A DNA stretch of 64,000 nt from Chromatiales bacterium (GTDB taxonomy: Bacteria; Pseudomonadota; Gammaproteobacteria; JAGRGH01). The DNA is taken from NCBI GenBank assembly GCA_020445605.1, contig JAGRGH010000055.1, positions 1 to 64,000 on the forward strand, written 5' to 3'. Made by a program: the position numbers and the translations under genes. Below the pieces are notes generated by a model. The model made no database searches. It was not told the origin of the DNA and worked only from the letters and a program-made list of their open reading frames with translations. This document shows positions 10,222-20,903 of the stretch, piece by piece. Numbering within the stretch: position 1 is the first letter of the stretch; each line of letters starts with the position of its first letter.

Positions 10222-11172
10222 TCAGGCCGCTCCGAACTGCGCGGCAAACCGGTTCGTCGCCGCCACCAGCGCACGGGTGATGCCCGTCTCGCTGACCGCA
10301 TGGCCGGCGTCGGCGATGATCTGAAGTTCCGAGTCCGGCCAAGCCCGGTGCAGGGTCCAGGCATTTTCGAGCGGGCAGATCACATCGTAGCGCCCGTGCA
10401 CGATCACGCCAGGAATGCCCGCGAGCCTGCCGGCGTCCGCAATCAGCTGGTTCTCGCGCAGGAACGCATCGTTCATGAAGTAGTGGCACTCGATGCGGGA
10501 CAGCGCCAGCGCCGTGTGCGGCGCGGCGAAATGGTCGACGATCGCCCGGTTCGGCAGCAGGGTCGCAAGCCGCGCCTCCCACTGCGACCAGGCCTTGGCC
10601 GCCGCCATGCGCGCGAGTTCATCATCGCCGGTCAGGCGCCGGTGGTACGCGGCAACCATGTCGGCCCGCTCGGCCGCGGGAATCACACGCTCGTAGTCTT
10701 CCCAGGCATCCGGGAACAGACGGTTTGCGCCGCGCTGGTAGAACCACTGGATCTCGTCGCGGCTGCATAGAAAGATGCCACGCAACACCAGCGCGAGCAC
10801 CCGGTCGGGATGAGTTTCGGCATAGGCCAGCGCCAGTGTCGATCCCCAGGAACCACCGAAAACGACCCAGCGCTCGATTCCGAGATGCTCGCGGATGCGT
10901 TCGATATCCGCGACCAGCGCCCAGGTGTCGTTGGCGTTGAGTTCAGCGTGTGGCCGCGAACGCCCGGCACCGCGCTGGTCGAACAGCACGATCCGGTAGG
11001 CATTCGGGTCGAAAAACCGCCGGTGCAGCGCATCGCAGCCGGCCCCGGGGCCGCCGTGCAGGAACACCACCGGCAGGCCGGCCTCGTTGCCGGACTCTTC
11101 GACGTACAGAGAGTGACGGTCGCCGACCTCCAGCCGGAAGGTCGCATTCGGTTTGATCTCTGGATACAGCAT
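10222..11172 (-). CDS. pip: Prolyl aminopeptidase (proline iminopeptidase)
   Basis: Cleaves N-terminal proline from peptides in the cytoplasm. A 316-residue alpha/beta hydrolase with the oxyanion motif HGGPGAG, the family stretch FDQRGAGRSRPH, the nucleophile elbow GGSWGS, and a C-terminal HGRYDVICP (Asp) and DAGHAV (His) completing the triad. It is a single gene. The MITE begins 45 bp upstream of its start. Confidence 0.93.
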   Translation of the reverse strand: MLYPEIKPNATFRLEVGDRHSLYVEESGNEAGLPVVFLHGGPGAGCDALHRRFFDPNAYRIVLFDQRGAGRSRPHAELNANDTWALVADIERIREHLGIERWVVFGGSWGSTLALAYAETHPDRVLALVLRGIFLCSRDEIQWFYQRGANRLFPDAWEDYERVIPAAERADMVAAYHRRLTGDDELARMAAAKAWSQWEARLATLLPNRAIVDHFAAPHTALALSRIECHYFMNDAFLRENQLIADAGRLAGIPGVIVHGRYDVICPLENAWTLHRAWPDSELQIIADAGHAVSETGITRALVAATNRFAAQFGAA

Positions 11173-11217
11173 GGCTGGCGCGCAGTGTACCCGGCCCGAT
11201 CGTGGGCGCGACCGCGC

Positions 11218-11481
11218 CTAGTGGGCCAAGTGGAAAGTTCTGTGACGCTCAGCCACGCCGCAAGCCTTGTGGGCAAGGCGCAGTCCGCAGGGAATGGCAG
11301 GCCCTTTCCAAGGGCTGCAACATAGCCCACAAGGCTTGTGGCGCGGCCCTTCGGGAGCCACAGTGCGAGCGCGACTCTGTGTTGCGTTTCTTGACAAGGG
11401 AGGGGCCATTGCCTGCGAAACGCGCCTTGATTCGCGCTCGCACTGTGGCTCTGAGGGTTACAGAACTTTCCACTTGGCCCA

Positions 11482-11485
<4 letters not shown>
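11218..11485. mobile_element. 268-bp MITE-like element with 35-bp terminal inverted repeats
   Basis: The ends CTAGTGGGCCAAGTGGAAAG.. are inverted copies over about 35 bp with two mismatches, the outer 26 bp perfect. CTAG at each end is either part of the repeat or a 4-bp target duplication. Inside are two large hairpins: arms 11257-11274 with 11325-11342 (18 bp, one mismatch), and arms 11355-11374 with 11432-11451 (20 bp, perfect). No transposase or plausible gene lies inside. The right end supplies the TAG stop codon of typA. Confidence 0.85.
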
Positions 11486-13302
<1,817 letters not shown>

Positions 13303-13387
13303 GACGGCATAAGCCGGGTGAATTGGACGCACCGGGCGGTGCGCCGGTAGAAAGGCGCGCGACTATACCGGAAACGGAGCCCCGCGC

Positions 13388-14476
13388 GTGAGCAATCCAC
13401 CATCCGTCCGCGAGATTCGCATCAACCCGATCGTGCCGAGCGAGTCGGTCCTGATCTCGACCGCACGCGGCATGCGCCCGCGCAAACAGGAGGCCGCGGT
13501 CGAGCGCGACCGCCGCGCCGTGGTCCCGACCTGCCCGTTCTGCAAGGGCAACGAGTCGATGACCCCGCCCACGCTCGCGGCCTGGCCCGACGCCGAGAAG
13601 TGGCAGATGCGCATCGTCGAAAACCTGTTTCCGGTGCTCGCCGCCGAAGGCGCGCACCGGTCCATGACCCTCGGCCTGCAGCAGGTCATCGACGGCTACG
13701 GCCGCCACGAGGTGGTCATCGACCACGCCGAGCACGGCATCGCCCTGCACGAGATGGCACCGGAGCACATCGCACGCCTGTTCTCGCTGTACCGCGACCG
13801 TGCGGCGCACCTGTACGCAAGCGACCCTCGGTTGCGTTACGTGTTGATCTTCAAGAACTTCGGCCCGGCCGCCGGCGCGTCCATTGCGCACACCCACAGC
13901 CAGATCATCGCCCTGCCGGTGGTCCCTGAGAACGTCCACAACGAGCTGCATCACGCCCGCGCCTGGCATGCCAAGAACGGCCACTGCATCTTCTGCGCGC
14001 TGATCGACGAGGCGCTGACCTTCGAGGCGACGGTCTACGATCGTGAATCCGGCGAGATCCGCCGGCGCGTGGACGTCGGGCAGTACGTGGTCGAACGGGG
14101 CAACCACTTTGTCGCGATCAAGCCGTTCGCCAGCCGCTACGAGTGGGAACTGCACGTTCTGCCGCTGCGTCACGAGTCGGATTTCCTCGCAGTGACCGAC
14201 GCCGAGCTCGAGGATTTCGCGACCGTGCTGCAGCGCGCGATGGCACGACTGGACCGGGTCATCGGCGGGGCGCAGTACAACTTCTTCCTGCACACCCGCC
14301 CACAGGGCGATCCCTTCGCGGGCGACGCCTCCAGCTATCACTGGCACCTGGAGATCTGCCCGCGCACCTCCATCCCCAGCGGGTTCGAACTGGGCTCCGG
14401 GTTGTTCGTGTCCACCGTCAGCCCCGAGGACGCGGCCCGGCGCCTGCGCGAAGTGGACCTCGCTGCACAGCCTTGA
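13388..14476 (+). CDS. galT: Galactose-1-phosphate uridylyltransferase family protein
   Basis: A 362-residue HIT-superfamily nucleotidyltransferase. It has two CxxC-type pairs (TCPFC near residue 53, and HCIFC) that would bind zinc. The GalT-type active site is IAHTHSQIIALPV, with the second histidine motif SYHWHLEICPR. The start is GTG at 13388. There is no galK or galE nearby, so the sugar nucleotide substrate is uncertain; it could be a broader UDP-hexose or ADP-sugar transferase. It is divergent from typA, with 85 bp between starts. Confidence 0.8.
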   Translation: MSNPPSVREIRINPIVPSESVLISTARGMRPRKQEAAVERDRRAVVPTCPFCKGNESMTPPTLAAWPDAEKWQMRIVENLFPVLAAEGAHRSMTLGLQQVIDGYGRHEVVIDHAEHGIALHEMAPEHIARLFSLYRDRAAHLYASDPRLRYVLIFKNFGPAAGASIAHTHSQIIALPVVPENVHNELHHARAWHAKNGHCIFCALIDEALTFEATVYDRESGEIRRRVDVGQYVVERGNHFVAIKPFASRYEWELHVLPLRHESDFLAVTDAELEDFATVLQRAMARLDRVIGGAQYNFFLHTRPQGDPFAGDASSYHWHLEICPRTSIPSGFELGSGLFVSTVSPEDAARRLREVDLAAQP

Positions 14477-14530
14477 GCCCTCCCGCCCCCCCTGGGCCCG
14501 GGGAAATAACCGCCCGGGCAACGACTTACA

Positions 14531-14558
14531 TTGAAGTCTTGCCAGCTCGGCGTATACT
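14531..14558 (+). promoter_or_regulatory. Probable sigma-70 promoter for the dynamin-like gene
   Basis: TTGAAG (14531-14536), a 16-bp spacer and TATACT (14553-14558) lie in the 145-bp gap after galT, about 64 bp before the start of the GTPase gene. The call is by consensus only. Confidence 0.5.
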
Positions 14559-14621
14559 TTCTGGCACTACGCCTGTCGACTGGGGCGACGGGCATCCCGA
14601 CCGGGTTCGCGGACCAGAAAA

Positions 14622-16592
14622 TTGGACGAAAGCCGCTTCGAGCAGAATCTGGCAGCGTACGACCAGTGGAAGTCGACGCTGATCAACACCATCCAGTCGT
14701 TCCAGCACTGGCTGGACGATCACGGCCTGAACGAGGCCGATCTCGACCTCAAGATCTTTGAAACGCTCGAGGTCCTGCGCCAGGACCGCCTGACCCTGGC
14801 CGTGGTCGCGGAGTTCTCGCGCGGCAAATCCGAACTGATCAACGCACTGTTTTTCGCCGATTACGGCCGCCGGCTGCTGCCGTCCACGGCCGGGCGCACG
14901 ACGATGTGTCCGACGGAGATCTTCTGGGACCCCGAGTCCACGTCGCCCTACATCCAGCTGCTGCCGATCGCCACGCGGCTCGAGGACATCTCGCTGCGCG
15001 ACCTGAAGCTCGATCACACGCGCTGGACCCGCACCAAGCTGAATCTGGACGATCCGGAACAGGTCGCGCAGGCGCTGTCGGAGGTGCTGCGCACCACCCG
15101 CGTGAGCGTGGGCGAGGCGCGCGAGCTTGGCCTGTATAACCCCGAGTACCAGGCGAACGCGACCAAGGAACCCACCGAGGTCGATATCCCGAAGTGGCGG
15201 CACGCCCTGATCAACTTCCCGCATGCGCTGTTGAAACGCGGGCTTACGATCCTCGACACGCCGGGGCTGAACGCGCTCGGCGCCGAGCCGGAACTCACGC
15301 TGGGCATGCTGCCGCAGGCGCATGCCGTCATCTTCCTGCTCGCCGCGGACACCGGCGTCACCCGCACCGACCTGGACGTCTGGCAGCATCACATCCGCGG
15401 CTTCCGCAGCGACCGGCGCAAAGGCCTGATCGTGGTGCTGAACAAGATCGACACGCTCTGGGACGAGCTTTCGAACGAGGCGGCCGTGCAGGAGGCCATC
15501 GCCAAGCAGAAAGAGGCCACGGCGAGGATCCTCGGTGTCGACGAACGGCTGGTGTTCCCGGCCTCGGCGCAGAAGGGGCTGGTAGCCAAAATCCGCCAGA
15601 ACCGCACCCTGCTGCGTCGCAGCCGGCTCGGTGAACTCGAACACTACCTCTCGGAAGACCTGCTCAAGCAGAAACACGCCATCATCCACGAGACCGTGTG
15701 CCGCGAACTCGGCGACCTGATCGAGCAGTCGCGCACGACCATCAGTGACCGTCTCGACGCCTGTCGCGTGGAGATCGAGGAACTCACGGCCCTGCGCGGC
15801 AAGAACCGCAACGTCGTCGAGAACATGATGCGCAAGCTGCGCGTAGAGCAGGACGAACATCACCGCGCGGTTTCGGAATTCCAGGCCTCCAGCAAGATGC
15901 TCGCGCTGCAGGGACGCGAACTCATCGCAGCGCTGGACCTCGACGAACTCGACCGCTACATCGGCGAGACGCGACGCAACATGATCGGCAGCTGGACCAC
16001 GTCCCAGCTCAAGGCCAACATGGGCGAGTTCCTCAAGCGTGTGCGCAACGACATGCTCGGCGTCGTCGAGCAGAACGAACGAACCCGCCGCCTGATCCGG
16101 ACGATCTATCGCCGCTTCGAGGAGAAGCACGCGCTCGAGGGCATCGCGCTGCCGAAGATGTTCTCGATCATCGAATACCGCGTGCAGCTCGAACTGCTGT
16201 ATCAGGAGGCGGAGGAATTCCGCCGCAGCACCAAGACGACCCTGACCGAACAGGGCATCGTCGTGCGCAAGTTCTTTGTGACCATGGTCTCGCGTGCGCG
16301 CGACATCTTCGTGCGCGCACATACCGAATGCGACCGCTGGCTCACCGAAGCGCTCAAGCCCCTGCGGCGCAGCATCCGCGAACGCAAGCGCGGGGTCGAA
16401 AAACGGCTGGATTCCCTGCGGCGTGTCCATCAATCCATGGACACGCTCGAGAGCCGCATCGCCGACCTGCGCCGCGAGCAGCAGGCGCTCGAGAACGACC
16501 TGAACACCCTGCGCAACATGCACACGACCCTGACCGGCACACGGCCCATGGCGCGCAACGACCGCCCGCGTCCACGACTGGTTGCAAGCTGA
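14622..16592 (+). CDS. Dynamin-like large GTPase
   Basis: A 656-residue protein. The G domain shows EFSRGKSELINAL at residues 64-76 (P-loop), TAGRTTMCPTEIF (switch I with the conserved Thr), ILDTPGLNAL (G3), and VLNKIDTLWDE (G4). A long predominantly helical, coiled-coil rich C-terminal half follows. Bacterial dynamin-like proteins bind and reshape membranes or protect them against stress; the role here is unknown. No clear transmembrane paddle is seen. The start is TTG at 14622. A P-loop ATPase gene follows after 89 bp. Confidence 0.85.
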   Translation: MDESRFEQNLAAYDQWKSTLINTIQSFQHWLDDHGLNEADLDLKIFETLEVLRQDRLTLAVVAEFSRGKSELINALFFADYGRRLLPSTAGRTTMCPTEIFWDPESTSPYIQLLPIATRLEDISLRDLKLDHTRWTRTKLNLDDPEQVAQALSEVLRTTRVSVGEARELGLYNPEYQANATKEPTEVDIPKWRHALINFPHALLKRGLTILDTPGLNALGAEPELTLGMLPQAHAVIFLLAADTGVTRTDLDVWQHHIRGFRSDRRKGLIVVLNKIDTLWDELSNEAAVQEAIAKQKEATARILGVDERLVFPASAQKGLVAKIRQNRTLLRRSRLGELEHYLSEDLLKQKHAIIHETVCRELGDLIEQSRTTISDRLDACRVEIEELTALRGKNRNVVENMMRKLRVEQDEHHRAVSEFQASSKMLALQGRELIAALDLDELDRYIGETRRNMIGSWTTSQLKANMGEFLKRVRNDMLGVVEQNERTRRLIRTIYRRFEEKHALEGIALPKMFSIIEYRVQLELLYQEAEEFRRSTKTTLTEQGIVVRKFFVTMVSRARDIFVRAHTECDRWLTEALKPLRRSIRERKRGVEKRLDSLRRVHQSMDTLESRIADLRREQQALENDLNTLRNMHTTLTGTRPMARNDRPRPRLVAS

Positions 16593-16681
16593 CCCCGTCC
16601 GCGGTCGCCGCAGACCGCGTTCAAACGTTCCTGCTAGACTTCCCCGGCATCGCGGCCCGACACCGCAACGCCTGTCTACCC

Positions 16682-17545
16682 ATGTCAGATCGCCACGACG
16701 ATTTTCTGCATCCGCAACGCCGCCGAGTCACGCTGCTCGGCATGTCCGGGGTCGGCAAGACGCAGCTTGCCAAGAAGCTCCCGCGCGAACGCTGGTTTCA
16801 CTATTCCGGCGACTACCGGATCGGTACACGCTATCTCGACGAACCGATCCTCGACGACATCAAGCGCCGCGCGATGGCCGTGCCATTCCTGCGCGACCTG
16901 CTGCGCTCGGACTCGATCTACATCGGCAACAACATCTCGTTCGACAACCTCGATCCGATCTCGAAATTCCTCGGCAAGCTTGGCGATCCGGCCCAGGATG
17001 GGCTGAGCCTGGCCGAGTTCAAACGCCGTCAGCACCTGCATCGCGAAGCGGAGATCCGGGCGATGCTCGATGTGCCCGGTTTCATCGTCAAGGCGCGCGA
17101 GATCTACGGCTACGAGCACTTCCTGAACGACGCCGGCGGGAGCGTGTGCGAACTCGACGACGAAACGGTGCTGGAAACCCTCGCCGCGCACACGCTGATC
17201 GTCTACATCGAGACGGATGCCGAAATGGAGATGACCCTGATCGAGCGCGCCCAGCACAACCCCAAGCCGCTCTACTACCGAGAAGCCTTTCTCGACGAGC
17301 AGTTGCCGGAGTTTATGCGTGAGCACGACATTCGCAGGGTGGAGGAGATCGCACCGGACAGCTTCGTGAGCTGGGTGTTCCCGCGCCTCGTACGTGCGCG
17401 CCTGCCGCGCTATCGCGCGATCGCGGAACGTTACGGTTGCACGATCCGCGCATCCGAATCCCAGCAGGTGCGCGACGAAGGCGATCTCATCGAGCTTTTG
17501 GGCGCCGCGCGGGAACGCTGTCGGCGCGCACGCGCGACCGGCTGA
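16682..17545 (+). CDS. P-loop ATPase of unknown function
   Basis: A 287-residue soluble protein with a Walker A motif GMSGVGKT near residues 20-27, followed by KKLPRERWFHYSGDYRIGTRYL. The fold resembles small nucleotide or shikimate-type kinases, but I recognise no substrate motif. ATG at 16682 is chosen because upstream frame sequence runs inside the GTPase gene. It sits between the dynamin-like gene and metA, 10 bp before the metA start, and is probably cotranscribed with both. Confidence 0.75.
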   Translation: MSDRHDDFLHPQRRRVTLLGMSGVGKTQLAKKLPRERWFHYSGDYRIGTRYLDEPILDDIKRRAMAVPFLRDLLRSDSIYIGNNISFDNLDPISKFLGKLGDPAQDGLSLAEFKRRQHLHREAEIRAMLDVPGFIVKAREIYGYEHFLNDAGGSVCELDDETVLETLAAHTLIVYIETDAEMEMTLIERAQHNPKPLYYREAFLDEQLPEFMREHDIRRVEEIAPDSFVSWVFPRLVRARLPRYRAIAERYGCTIRASESQQVRDEGDLIELLGAARERCRRARATG

Positions 17546-17555
17546 TCGCACACCG

Positions 17556-18632
17556 ATGTCGTTGATCGCACACCGGCCGCTGCCAACCTACGAGCGGTTG
17601 GCCGAAGAAGGCTTCGAGGTACTTAGCGAGCCCGAGGCGCGCCAGCAGGACATCCGCGAACTGCACATCGGGCTTCTGAACATGATGCCGGACGCCGCGC
17701 TGGAAGCCACCGAACGGCAGTTCTTTCGCTTGGTCGCCTCGTGCAATCGCATCGTGCAGTTCTACCTGCACCCGTTTTCGATCGACGGCGTGCCGCGCGG
17801 TGAGCGCGGGCGTGCACACATCGAGCGCTACTACACGCCATTCGAACAGATTCGTGAACAGGGCCTCGACGCACTGATCATCAGTGGCGCGAATGTCGCC
17901 GGCAGCACGCTGCCACAGGAGCCGTTCTGGCCGGAACTTGTCCGCGTGTTCGACTGGGCGCGCGAGCACGTCACCTCGGTGCTGTGTTCATGTCTGGCCA
18001 CGCATGCACTGGTCGAGCACGAATTCGGCATCGCCCGCAAGCCGCTCGGTTTCAAGCGCTGGGGCGTGTTCGAGCACCGGGTCGTCGACCGCACCCATCC
18101 GCTGGTCAACGACATCAACACGCGGCTGGACGTCCCGCACTCGCGCTTCAACGACATCTCGCGAGCGGACTTCGACGGCTGCGGCCTGCATGTGCTGATC
18201 GAAAGCGAGGTCGCCGGCGCGCACCTTGCGGTGTCGGCCGACGGACTGCGCGTGGTGTACTTTCAGGGACACCCGGAGTACGACTCGCAGAGCCTGCTCA
18301 AGGAGTACAAGCGCGAGATCACGCGCTGGCACACCGGCGAGCGGCCGGATTACCCGCCGTTGCCTGAGAACTATTTCGACGAAACCGCGCAGGCCGTCCT
18401 CGGCGCATATCGCGGCGTTGTCGAGCGCAGTCGCGCGGCCGGCGAACCGCTGCCGACGATGCCGGAAACGGACATCGTGGATTTTCTCGACAACACCTGG
18501 CGCGATTCGGCCAAGGCCGTGGTGAACAACTGGCTCGGCAAGGTCTACCAGGTCACGGATGCCAATCGTCATTCACCGTTCATGCCCGGCATCGACCCGG
18601 CCGACCCGCTCGGCTGGCATGGCCAAGGCTAG
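17556..18632 (+). CDS. metA: Homoserine O-succinyltransferase MetA
   Basis: Acylates homoserine in the first committed step of methionine synthesis. A 358-residue class I amidotransferase-like enzyme with GLLNMMPDAALEATERQFFR near the N-terminus, the catalytic Cys in VLCSCLATHAL, and His with Glu in YFQGHPEYD. At the acyl-specificity position the sequence is GANVA, a small residue where acetyl-specific members have Glu, which favours succinyl-CoA (inference). A 13-bp direct repeat TGATCGCACACCG flanks the start codon. It is convergent with ampG; the two stop codons are 3 bp apart. Confidence 0.9.
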   Translation: MSLIAHRPLPTYERLAEEGFEVLSEPEARQQDIRELHIGLLNMMPDAALEATERQFFRLVASCNRIVQFYLHPFSIDGVPRGERGRAHIERYYTPFEQIREQGLDALIISGANVAGSTLPQEPFWPELVRVFDWAREHVTSVLCSCLATHALVEHEFGIARKPLGFKRWGVFEHRVVDRTHPLVNDINTRLDVPHSRFNDISRADFDGCGLHVLIESEVAGAHLAVSADGLRVVYFQGHPEYDSQSLLKEYKREITRWHTGERPDYPPLPENYFDETAQAVLGAYRGVVERSRAAGEPLPTMPETDIVDFLDNTWRDSAKAVVNNWLGKVYQVTDANRHSPFMPGIDPADPLGWHGQG

Positions 18633-18635
18633 GTT

Positions 18636-20015
18636 CTAGACAAGCTTCGCATCGTCCTGGCGCGTCGAGCTTCCGTCCGGCTTGAGACGCCGCGCCAGCA
18701 GCACGATCAGCAACAACGCCGGCAAACCGAGCCCGGCCGCGTAAATAAAGAACATCGGATAGCCGATGGCATCGACCACGGCGCCGGCGAACCCGCCGAC
18801 GAACTTGGCCGGCAGCAGCATCAGCGAACTGAACAGCGCGTATTGCGTCGCCGTGTATGCGCGGTTGGTCTGGCCGGACAAGAACGCAATGAACACCGAG
18901 CCCGCCATGCCACCGGCGAGATTGTCCGCGCTGATCACCAGCACCAGATACGCGATGTGCGGCCCCTGCGTCGCAAGCCAGGCGAAGATCAGATTCGTCA
19001 GCGCAACCAGCAGCGCACTGACGAACAACATGCGAAACACCCCGATGCGCAGCGTCAGCACACCGCCCAGCACCGCGCCGACCATCGTCACGACCACGCC
19101 AAAGATCTTCGTGACGCTGGCGATATCGGCCTTGGAGTAGCCGGCATCGATATAAAAGGGGTTCGCCATGACCCCCATCGTGATGTCGCTGATGCGAAAC
19201 AGCCCGATGAACAGCAGGATCAACAGCGCGGTGCGGCCATGGCGCGAAAAAAACTCCGTGAACGGGCAGACCACCGCGCCGATGAACCACGCCGAGACTG
19301 ATCGCCATGCATTCGGCGGATGGGTCGACGACTGCAGATACGCGACAACCCGCTCTTCCGCGCGCCAGGTGTCGCGCTCGATACGGCGCTCGGGCTCCCC
19401 GATGACCAGTGTCGTCGCGACGCCAACGAGTGCGATGACGGCCATGGTCTGATAGGCAAGCTGCCAGGAGGCATATTCGGCAATGTAGAGCGCACCCGCG
19501 CCGGCGACGATCATCCCGACCCGATAGCCGATCTGATAGGTCGCCGCCATCGCGCCCTGCCAGTCGGCCGGTGCCGCCTCGATGCGCCAGGCGTCGATGC
19601 CGATGTCCTGGGTCGCGGAGGCGAACGCGACCAGCAGCGCGGCCCAGACCATCCACTCGAGGTCGGCCTGCGGGTCGCTGCGGGCCATCAGCACCAACCC
19701 GGCGATGACGCCGGCCTGCGCAAGCAGAATCCAGCCGCGCCGGTGCCCAAGCCGACCCGAAATCCACGGAATGCGCAGCCGGTCGACCAGCGGCGCCCAG
19801 ACGAACTTGAGCCCGTAGAGCAGCGCGACCCACGAGATATGGCCGATCGTCGTGCGGTCTACGCCGGCCTCGCGCAACCAGGCGGAGAGCGTGCCGAACA
19901 CCAGCAGCAGCGGCAGCCCAGCGGAGAAGCCCAGGAACAGCATGGCCAGCACGCGCGGGCGCGTGTACAGACGCCAGGCGTCCACCCAGGTGGCGCGCTC
20001 TGCCTGCTCGCTCAC
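18636..20015 (-). CDS. ampG: AmpG-type muropeptide MFS transporter
   Basis: A 459-residue major facilitator protein with about 12-14 hydrophobic helices. The N-terminal stretch MLFLGFSAGLPLLLVFGTL and the following VDRTTIGHISWV..KFVWAPLVDR are typical of AmpG, which imports anhydro-muropeptides from the periplasm for cell-wall recycling. The start is GTG at 20015, in a 4-bp GTGA overlap with the upstream xth gene, so the two are coupled. Confidence 0.85.
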   Translation of the reverse strand: MSEQAERATWVDAWRLYTRPRVLAMLFLGFSAGLPLLLVFGTLSAWLREAGVDRTTIGHISWVALLYGLKFVWAPLVDRLRIPWISGRLGHRRGWILLAQAGVIAGLVLMARSDPQADLEWMVWAALLVAFASATQDIGIDAWRIEAAPADWQGAMAATYQIGYRVGMIVAGAGALYIAEYASWQLAYQTMAVIALVGVATTLVIGEPERRIERDTWRAEERVVAYLQSSTHPPNAWRSVSAWFIGAVVCPFTEFFSRHGRTALLILLFIGLFRISDITMGVMANPFYIDAGYSKADIASVTKIFGVVVTMVGAVLGGVLTLRIGVFRMLFVSALLVALTNLIFAWLATQGPHIAYLVLVISADNLAGGMAGSVFIAFLSGQTNRAYTATQYALFSSLMLLPAKFVGGFAGAVVDAIGYPMFFIYAAGLGLPALLLIVLLARRLKPDGSSTRQDDAKLV

Positions 20016-20815
20016 GTGGGCAGGCGATAGTCGATTGTCAGCGGCGCATGGTCCGAAAAGCGCTCATCCCTGTAGATCGCCGCGCGCTCGACGGCGCCGG
20101 CAAGACGCGGCGTCACAACGTGATAGTCAATGCGCCAGCCGACGTTCTTGGCCCAAGCCTGGCCGCGATTCGACCACCAGGTGTACTGCTCCGCGCGCGG
20201 CTCCACGACGCGGAACGCATCGACGAATCCAAGCGTTCCGAACAGCTCGTCCATCCAGGCGCGCTCCCCGGGCGTGAAACCGGAGTTTTTCTGGTTCGAG
20301 CGCCAGTTCTTCAGATCGATCTCCCGGTGCGCGATATTCCAGTCGCCGCACAGGATGTATTCGCGCCGCCGCCGGCGCAGCAGCTTCAGATACTCCGTCA
20401 TCTGTCCGAGATAGCGGAACTTCGCGGCCTGCCGCTCGTCGCTCGACGAACCCGAGGGAAGATAGGCCGAGACCACGGACAGCCCCGGAAACTGCGCCTC
20501 GATGTAACGCCCCTCGGGGTCGAACTCGTCAAAGCCCTGGCCGGTGATGATCTTCGTCGGCCGCTCGCGCGAGAAGATCGCAACCCCCGAGTAGCCTTTC
20601 CGTTCCGCCGGGTGATAGTGACAGTGATAGCCGGCGGGAAAGAAAACGGCGTCGGTGAGCTGATCGGTCTGCGCCTTGATTTCCTGCAGACAGACGACAT
20701 CGGCATCCTGCGTGGCGAGCCAGTCGAAGAAACCCTTGCGCGCCGCCGAACGGATGCCGTTGACGTTCACGGTGATCACGCGCAGTGCGCGCCTGGCATT
20801 GGGGCGGTCGGACAC
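20012..20815 (-). CDS. xth: Exonuclease III family protein, close to Crc but with catalytic residues intact
   Basis: A 267-residue endonuclease/exonuclease/phosphatase-fold protein. It resembles Pseudomonas Crc in details (VITVNVNGIRSAARKG, RRRRREYI, FTPGERAWMDELFG) and in position, divergent from pyrE. Unlike Crc it keeps the catalytic residues: Glu in CLQEIK, Asp and Asn in GDWNIAH, Asp in RIDYHV, and His in FSDHAPL. It is thus probably an active AP endonuclease/3' exonuclease. The start is GTG at 20815; upstream extension is improbable sequence. Confidence 0.88.
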   Translation of the reverse strand: MSDRPNARRALRVITVNVNGIRSAARKGFFDWLATQDADVVCLQEIKAQTDQLTDAVFFPAGYHCHYHPAERKGYSGVAIFSRERPTKIITGQGFDEFDPEGRYIEAQFPGLSVVSAYLPSGSSSDERQAAKFRYLGQMTEYLKLLRRRRREYILCGDWNIAHREIDLKNWRSNQKNSGFTPGERAWMDELFGTLGFVDAFRVVEPRAEQYTWWSNRGQAWAKNVGWRIDYHVVTPRLAGAVERAAIYRDERFSDHAPLTIDYRLPT

Positions 20816-20903
20816 GGTTCTCGCTGCGCGCGAGGCCGCTCGCGCTGTTATTCGACGGCCGGCTAGCTTAGCATCCGGGCTCCCGATCGCCGGACGACCT
20901 GCA

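Noticed and set aside
11391-11396. TTGACA inside the MITE as an outward promoter
   Set aside because: No acceptable -10 box lies 15-19 bp downstream, and it is inside the loop region of the right hairpin.
14526-16523. 665-codon open frame opposite the dynamin-like gene
   Set aside because: The plus strand shows the full set of GTPase motifs; the antisense product is not protein-like.
17543-17576. 13-bp direct repeat TGATCGCACACCG around the metA start as an operator pair
   Set aside because: One copy is coding sequence of the ATPase gene and the other of metA; spacing of 21 bp is suggestive but nothing else supports an operator, so it is mentioned only under metA.
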